A DNA stretch of 64,000 bases from Blasia pusilla (taxonomy: Eukaryota > Marchantiophyta > Marchantiopsida > Blasiales). Position 1 is the first letter of the stretch; the number at the start of each line of letters is the position of its first letter. Where the stretch lies: positions 33,666,001-33,730,000 of the forward strand of contig CM114271.1 of assembly GCA_050084515.1 (NCBI GenBank), in the 5' to 3' direction. The notes beneath the pieces are model-generated. The model had not been told where the DNA came from and searched no databases. It saw nothing but the letters and a program-made list of their open reading frames with translations. Made by a program: the position numbers and the translations under genes. This document shows, in pieces, positions 60,379-64,000 of the stretch.

Positions 60379-61746
60379 GTGAGTCCATGGAGAGGAAGAG
60401 TACATATTCAGTCAGTTAACACTAGTCAGAGCTTGAGTCAGTTGTCAAAGGCATCTACCTATGAACAACAACTTCGTAGATCAAGTAGAGTTACACATCT
60501 AGTTCATAGATTCATAAATGAAGGTTTCCTTGCGACACATCATGCATATATGATGACTACCCTTCAAGAGCAGGAGCCGAGTTGTTTTGAAGAAGCTGCG
60601 AGTAAAGTCGAATGGATTGAAGCTATGGAGGAAGAGCTTGTTGCATTAAGACATCAACAGACATGGGAGCTAGTTGATATACCTTCCGGTAAGGAAGCTA
60701 TTGGTTGCAAATGGGTTTCTAAAACCAAACGCGATCAAGATGGTACAATTAATAGATACAAAGCGAGATTGGTGGCTAAGGGCTATGCACAACAATATGG
60801 TATCGATTATGAGGAAATATTTAGCCCTGTTGCAAAGATTGCGACTACGAGAACAGTGGTTGCAGTTGCAGTAAGTAAGAAGTGGAGATTACATCACATG
60901 GACGTCAAGAATGCCTTCTTGAATGGAGATCTATGTGAGGAGGTATATATGACTCAACCACCTGGATACGAGCATCCCAAGTTTCCATTTCGCGTATGCA
61001 GGTTGAAGAAAGCTCCATACGGGCTCAAACAAGCTCCAAGAGCTTGGTATGGCAAGATTACATACGTCCTACAAGAGTTGGGTATTAGGGTATGTGATTT
61101 TGACTCCTCGTTATATGTCTTGAGAGGACAAGATCATATAGTTCTCATTGTGTTGTATGTTGACGATCTCTTGATTACTGGGAGTAGTGAAGAAATGGTA
61201 CAACAAGTCAAGCTTAAGTTACAAGAAAAATTTGATATGAAGGACTTGAGAGAACTCAAGTACTTCTTTGGTATTGAGTTTATCAAGGTTGGAGAGAGCA
61301 TGTGGTTACTACAATGGCAATATGCTCTTCATATGCTTTCAAAATATGGTATGACAACTTGTAAGCCAATCTCTACACCGTTGGACCAAAGCGTGAAGCT
61401 AAGAGTAGATGAAGGAGAGCTGCTTGCAGATTCTAATATGTACAGGCGCATGGTTGGAAGTTTGATCTATCTAACTATAACTAGACCATATTTGAGCTAT
61501 GTTGTTGGCCTAGTGAGCCAGTTTATGCAAGCATCTCGAAAATCTCACTTTGATGTTGTGAGGAGGATTATGCGGTATGTGAAATTCTCTATTCAATTCG
61601 GGCTTCAATTTGAACCTTCTCTGAGTTTTCAATTACACGGATTCACAGATGCTGATTGGGTTGGAAGCGTGTCTGATCAACACTCCACATATGGTTATTC
61701 ATTTACTTTGGGAAGTGCAACTATAAGTTGGGCTTCAAAGAAGTAA
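60379..61746 (+). pseudogene. Copia reverse transcriptase, long open frame
   Basis: 455 codons without a stop, the longest frame in the window. It contains WIEAMEEELVALRHQQTWELV, GCKWVSKTKRDQDG, RYKARLVAKGYAQQ, HHMDVKNAFLNGDLCEEVYM, KKAPYGLKQAPRAWY and LYVDDLLITG. The catalytic YVDD is intact. It ends at SWASKK followed by a TAA that interrupts the RNase H region. The pol protein is not intact as a whole. Confidence 0.92.
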
Positions 61747-62130
61747 CCTACAGTTGCTTTATCTTCAACAGAGGCGGAGTACAGAGGAGCAACCAATGCA
61801 GCATGTGAGGCAGTGTAGCTTCATCGATTACTTGTTGAGATTGATGTTAGTAACTTAGGACCTAGTGTAATATATGCAGAAAATATTAGTAGCATCAAGC
61901 TTGCTAATAATCGTGTATTTCATGCTCGTACAAAGCATGTTGAGGTGCACTATCATTTTATCAGAGAGAAAGTGCTTGCATGAGAAATTGATCTTGTATA
62001 TATAAGAACAGATGAGCAAACTGCTGACATCCTTACAAAGACATTGTCTAGAGATAAGTTTGAGATGTTTAGAAAGGATTTAGGTGTTAGAGATATCGAT
62101 ATGAGCTTGAGGGGAAGTATTGAAGATTGA
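61747..62130 (+). pseudogene. Copia RNase H
   Basis: Begins with VALSSTEAEYRGA after one stop, then LHRLLVEI, ENISSIKLANNRVFHARTKHVEVHYHFIREKV and TADILTKTL, the standard copia RNase H end. Stops replace a residue before LHRLL and one after VLA. The frame ends inside the 3' LTR. Confidence 0.88.
62109..62117 (+). promoter_or_regulatory. Copia polypurine tract
   Basis: GAGGGGAAG lies directly upstream of the 3' LTR. Confidence 0.85.
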
Positions 62131-62433
62131 GTTACAGTCAAGCTCATGAGACACCTGAACTGCTACATTTTGCAATCACACGAAGTAGGGAAGCTTAATC
62201 TTGGTTAGTCAGTTAAGCATGATTATTTTAACTAGGATTAGTTAATCACAATTAGGCTAACTCGAGACTATGGTTAAGGATAGGGTTATGATTGCTTGTA
62301 CATACCCTATATAATTGAGAAGAGAACCAGCCTCCAATCATTCTCTCATTGCAAATTTTGTTCTCCATGGTGATGTGTGTGTGTGTGTGAGAGCCGTTTT
62401 CCACTAGTTATGCTTGTTTAGTAGTTTTCCACA
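62118..62433 (+). repeat. Copia 3' LTR
   Basis: Starts TATTGAAGATTG and ends GTTTTCCACA, 316 bp. Matches 57092-57405, with a (GT)n length difference. Confidence 0.88.
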
Positions 62434-63139
62434 TGCGTGAGGCTAGGATGGCTACTCAGATACAACAGCTACATGAGCATATTGCCGCTATGGCATTGAG
62501 GTTACGTGATGCCGGATCCGTGGCATCGACATCATATGGAGCAGCCATAGATATGGAGATCCTGGTTGGATGTGCGGGGTTGCCCAAATGGAGGCCGCCG
62601 CAGTTGTGACGCGTGGAGCAGCCGTAGAGTTGGATCCACAGCGGGGGAAAGCTAGGAAATAGATCAGGCTTCCTCAATCTTTCACGTTGTCTGAGGCGAT
62701 GAGGACCCCATCGATGGGTCCTGATCAGAGTTCTTGGAGAATTGGTGATGTTGTTGGTATGCAGGCATGGAGGGCGATGGGAAAAGCGAGTGTGACGACT
62801 CCTATTGTTGATGCTCAGGAGGGGCATGTATCAAGCACGTTGTTGGGGGCGGCCACCATTGTGTACCGCGTTCCTTTATTTTTGCTTCCAATATTATGAC
62901 ATTGGGAGGTATATCCGCCGAGGTTTTGCGGCTGGACGCTACGCTATGTGAGCGTGGAGTTGGAGTTCCTCCATCACATTCAGAGGTGATGGACCTACCC
63001 TTGGAGCGGATGCTGGGGCCGTCCACGTCAGATTCATGGCAGGTTCCGGTTGCTAGGATGGCGGAGATGCCTGCTAGACCCGCGAAGAGCGTGCCATGGT
63101 TTCTCATGGTGTTGTGTTGCTGGATAACCGGGGAGAGGT
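62434..63139 (+). pseudogene. Gag-protease spacer of gypsy copy B
   Basis: Continues copy B after the copia insertion. Collinear with copy A 19161-19900 (for example MATQIQQLHEHIAAMALRL and the following EILVGCAGLPKW). Frame breaks are present. No catalytic domain. Confidence 0.65.
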
Positions 63140-63723
63140 CTTCCAATTGGTGAGTCCCGAAGATAGAGCTTTTAGTCCGCAACGCGTCTTGTTGGATTCA
63201 GGAGTGCAACCCCTGATGTTGGGGAAAGCGTCATTCAGAGGATTGGGCATGATAAGAGCCGATGTAGAGAGTTGTCCATTCCGGATATAGACATCCTTGG
63301 GTGGAGTGAGTACCACATAGTATATCACGCGACAAGAGGTCATGGTGAGGATTCGCCCGGGACACCCTACAAATGAGTCTGTGATGCAAGGCAAGGCGAT
63401 AGTGATTGATGTAGAGTCCTACGACATCTTGGTTGGTGGAGCAGTGTTGTACCCGATGGGGTTTTCCTTGGATTACTGGGAGGAATCAACGTCCTATAGA
63501 CCAGGATGGCAGTCAGGTGATGGGCGCCTTAGCTCATTACCCGTTCGATTCACAAGTGCAATGATGGAGCGACGGCCAGGAGAGATGGCGACCTTAGCAG
63601 CATTTAGCAGTGCCATCACTCATCACAATGATTTGATTGAGGGACATATCCATGTAGAGGATACTCCCGTTCTTGACATTTCTATGCAGAGGAGTGTCAT
63701 GGTAGCCGCATCAGTCCGTGGAT
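63140..63723 (+). pseudogene. Aspartic protease of gypsy copy B
   Basis: The active-site segment RVLLDSGVQPLMLGK lies at 63180-63224 with an intact DSG triplet (63195-63203). After a stop, the frame 63342-63725 carries AIVIDVESYDILVG and LYPMGFSLDYWEES, the C-terminal half. The stop at 63723 separates it from the methyltransferase linker, where copy A has Gly, so GGA to TGA is the likely change. Confidence 0.82.
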
Positions 63724-64000
63724 GAGAGGTGCAGCTTTGGGGCTCGATTGAGGAGCTTCGATGCTTAGCCATTGAGCATGTGCAAACCACGTGGAGCGAA
63801 ACGTTTGCACCAGAGTGTGAAGGGTCAGAGGAACCCCAAGTAGGCAGGAGTGCTGCTATGATCCTTTTGGACACCACCCCGATTTTGTGGTGCATCCTAG
63901 AGAAGGATATTCGGGTGTTGGATCTCTTTGGAGGGATCAGCACTGGGTTAGCTATTGTTTTGCACAATGCGCGTGCAGTAGTACCTGTACGTGGAGATTG
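63724..64000 (+). pseudogene. Start of cytosine methyltransferase domain, copy B (cut by window end)
   Basis: The frame after the stop reads EVQLWGSIEELRCLAIEHVQ, then a linker, then IRVLDLFGGISTGLAIVL at 63909-63962. DLFGGxxTG is motif I, the S-adenosylmethionine-binding loop of C5 methyltransferases. The following RAVVPVRGD corresponds to the segment after motif I in copy A. The frame is open to the window end. The rest of the domain lies outside. Confidence 0.8.

Larger units (their letters stand above)
57092..62433 (+). mobile_element. Ty1/copia retrotransposon nested in gypsy copy B
   Basis: 5342 bp with two LTRs (57092-57405 and 62118-62433), a primer site TGGTATCAGAGGG at 57406, a polypurine tract at 62109-62117, and gag, protease, integrase, RT and RNase H in copia order. 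The 5-bp flanks are GGCGT (57087-57091) and TGCGT (62434-62438), a target duplication with one mismatch. The LTRs are similar along their full length with scattered differences, so the insertion is not recent. All reading frames carry stops. Confidence 0.93.
54007..64000 (+). mobile_element. Ty3/gypsy element, copy B, split by copia and cut by window end
   Basis: The plus-strand order is LTR (54007-54757), leader, gag from 55645 with CCHC knuckle, a copia insertion (57092-62433), then spacer, protease and the start of the cytosine methyltransferase at 63909-64000. It is collinear with copy A on the other strand. The sequence on each side of the copia element joins without loss when compared with copy A ('gagatgccaggcgt' then 'gaggctaggatggct'). 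Its protease has an intact DSG box. Stops are fewer than in A but present. Confidence 0.88.

Overview
The window looks like repeat-rich nuclear DNA of a land plant. The evidence is plant-type Ty1/copia and Ty3/gypsy retrotransposons, one of the copia type with a plant initiator-Met-tRNA primer site, non-autonomous hAT elements, long AT-rich spacers, and one richer-GC block with very few open frames. A bryophyte (liverwort) or lycophyte is my best guess, from composition and element type only. Very little of the window is intact protein-coding sequence.

The central feature is a family of Ty3/gypsy elements present at least twice. Copy A lies on the minus strand, about 13.98-24.2 kb. Copy B lies on the plus strand, 54.0 kb to the window end, and is incomplete. 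Read together they give the order gag with a CCHC zinc knuckle, aspartic protease, a cytosine-5 DNA methyltransferase domain of DNMT3/DRM type, reverse transcriptase, RNase H, integrase, and a C-terminal PHD finger. An element that carries both a DNA-methylation writer and a probable chromatin reader is the most striking thing in the window. Copy A is dead: it has many stops, and RT and integrase catalytic residues are lost. Copy B has the better protease and methyltransferase start, but it is split by a 5.3-kb copia element (57092-62433) with a 5-bp target duplication, and it runs off the window.

Region by region: 1-3 kb is an unassigned moderate-GC block. 3-11 kb is AT-rich spacer with a hAT MITE, a solo LTR, a hairpin and three short tandem-repeat arrays. 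11-13.2 kb holds unassigned coding debris. 13.2-24.2 kb holds LTRs and gypsy copy A, which carries a probable solo LTR in its leader. 24.2-25.4 kb is a protein-kinase-like pseudogene. 26.5-27.8 kb holds a MITE remnant and a third gypsy fragment. 29-30 kb is a reverse-transcriptase-like remnant resembling group II intron maturases. 31-33 kb holds degenerate repeats, a hAT MITE and a small coiled-coil frame.

From 34 to 47.2 kb the sequence is richer in GC and looks like single-copy or old genic DNA. It has a six-copy ~153-bp tandem array, microsatellites, and one convincing open frame (42638-43339, 233 codons). That frame encodes a protein with an N-terminal hydrophobic segment and a proline-rich tail, possibly a secreted peptide precursor. 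From 47.2 to 54 kb there is AT-rich spacer again, with a nearly perfect 88-nt hairpin and three hAT MITEs, two of them nested.
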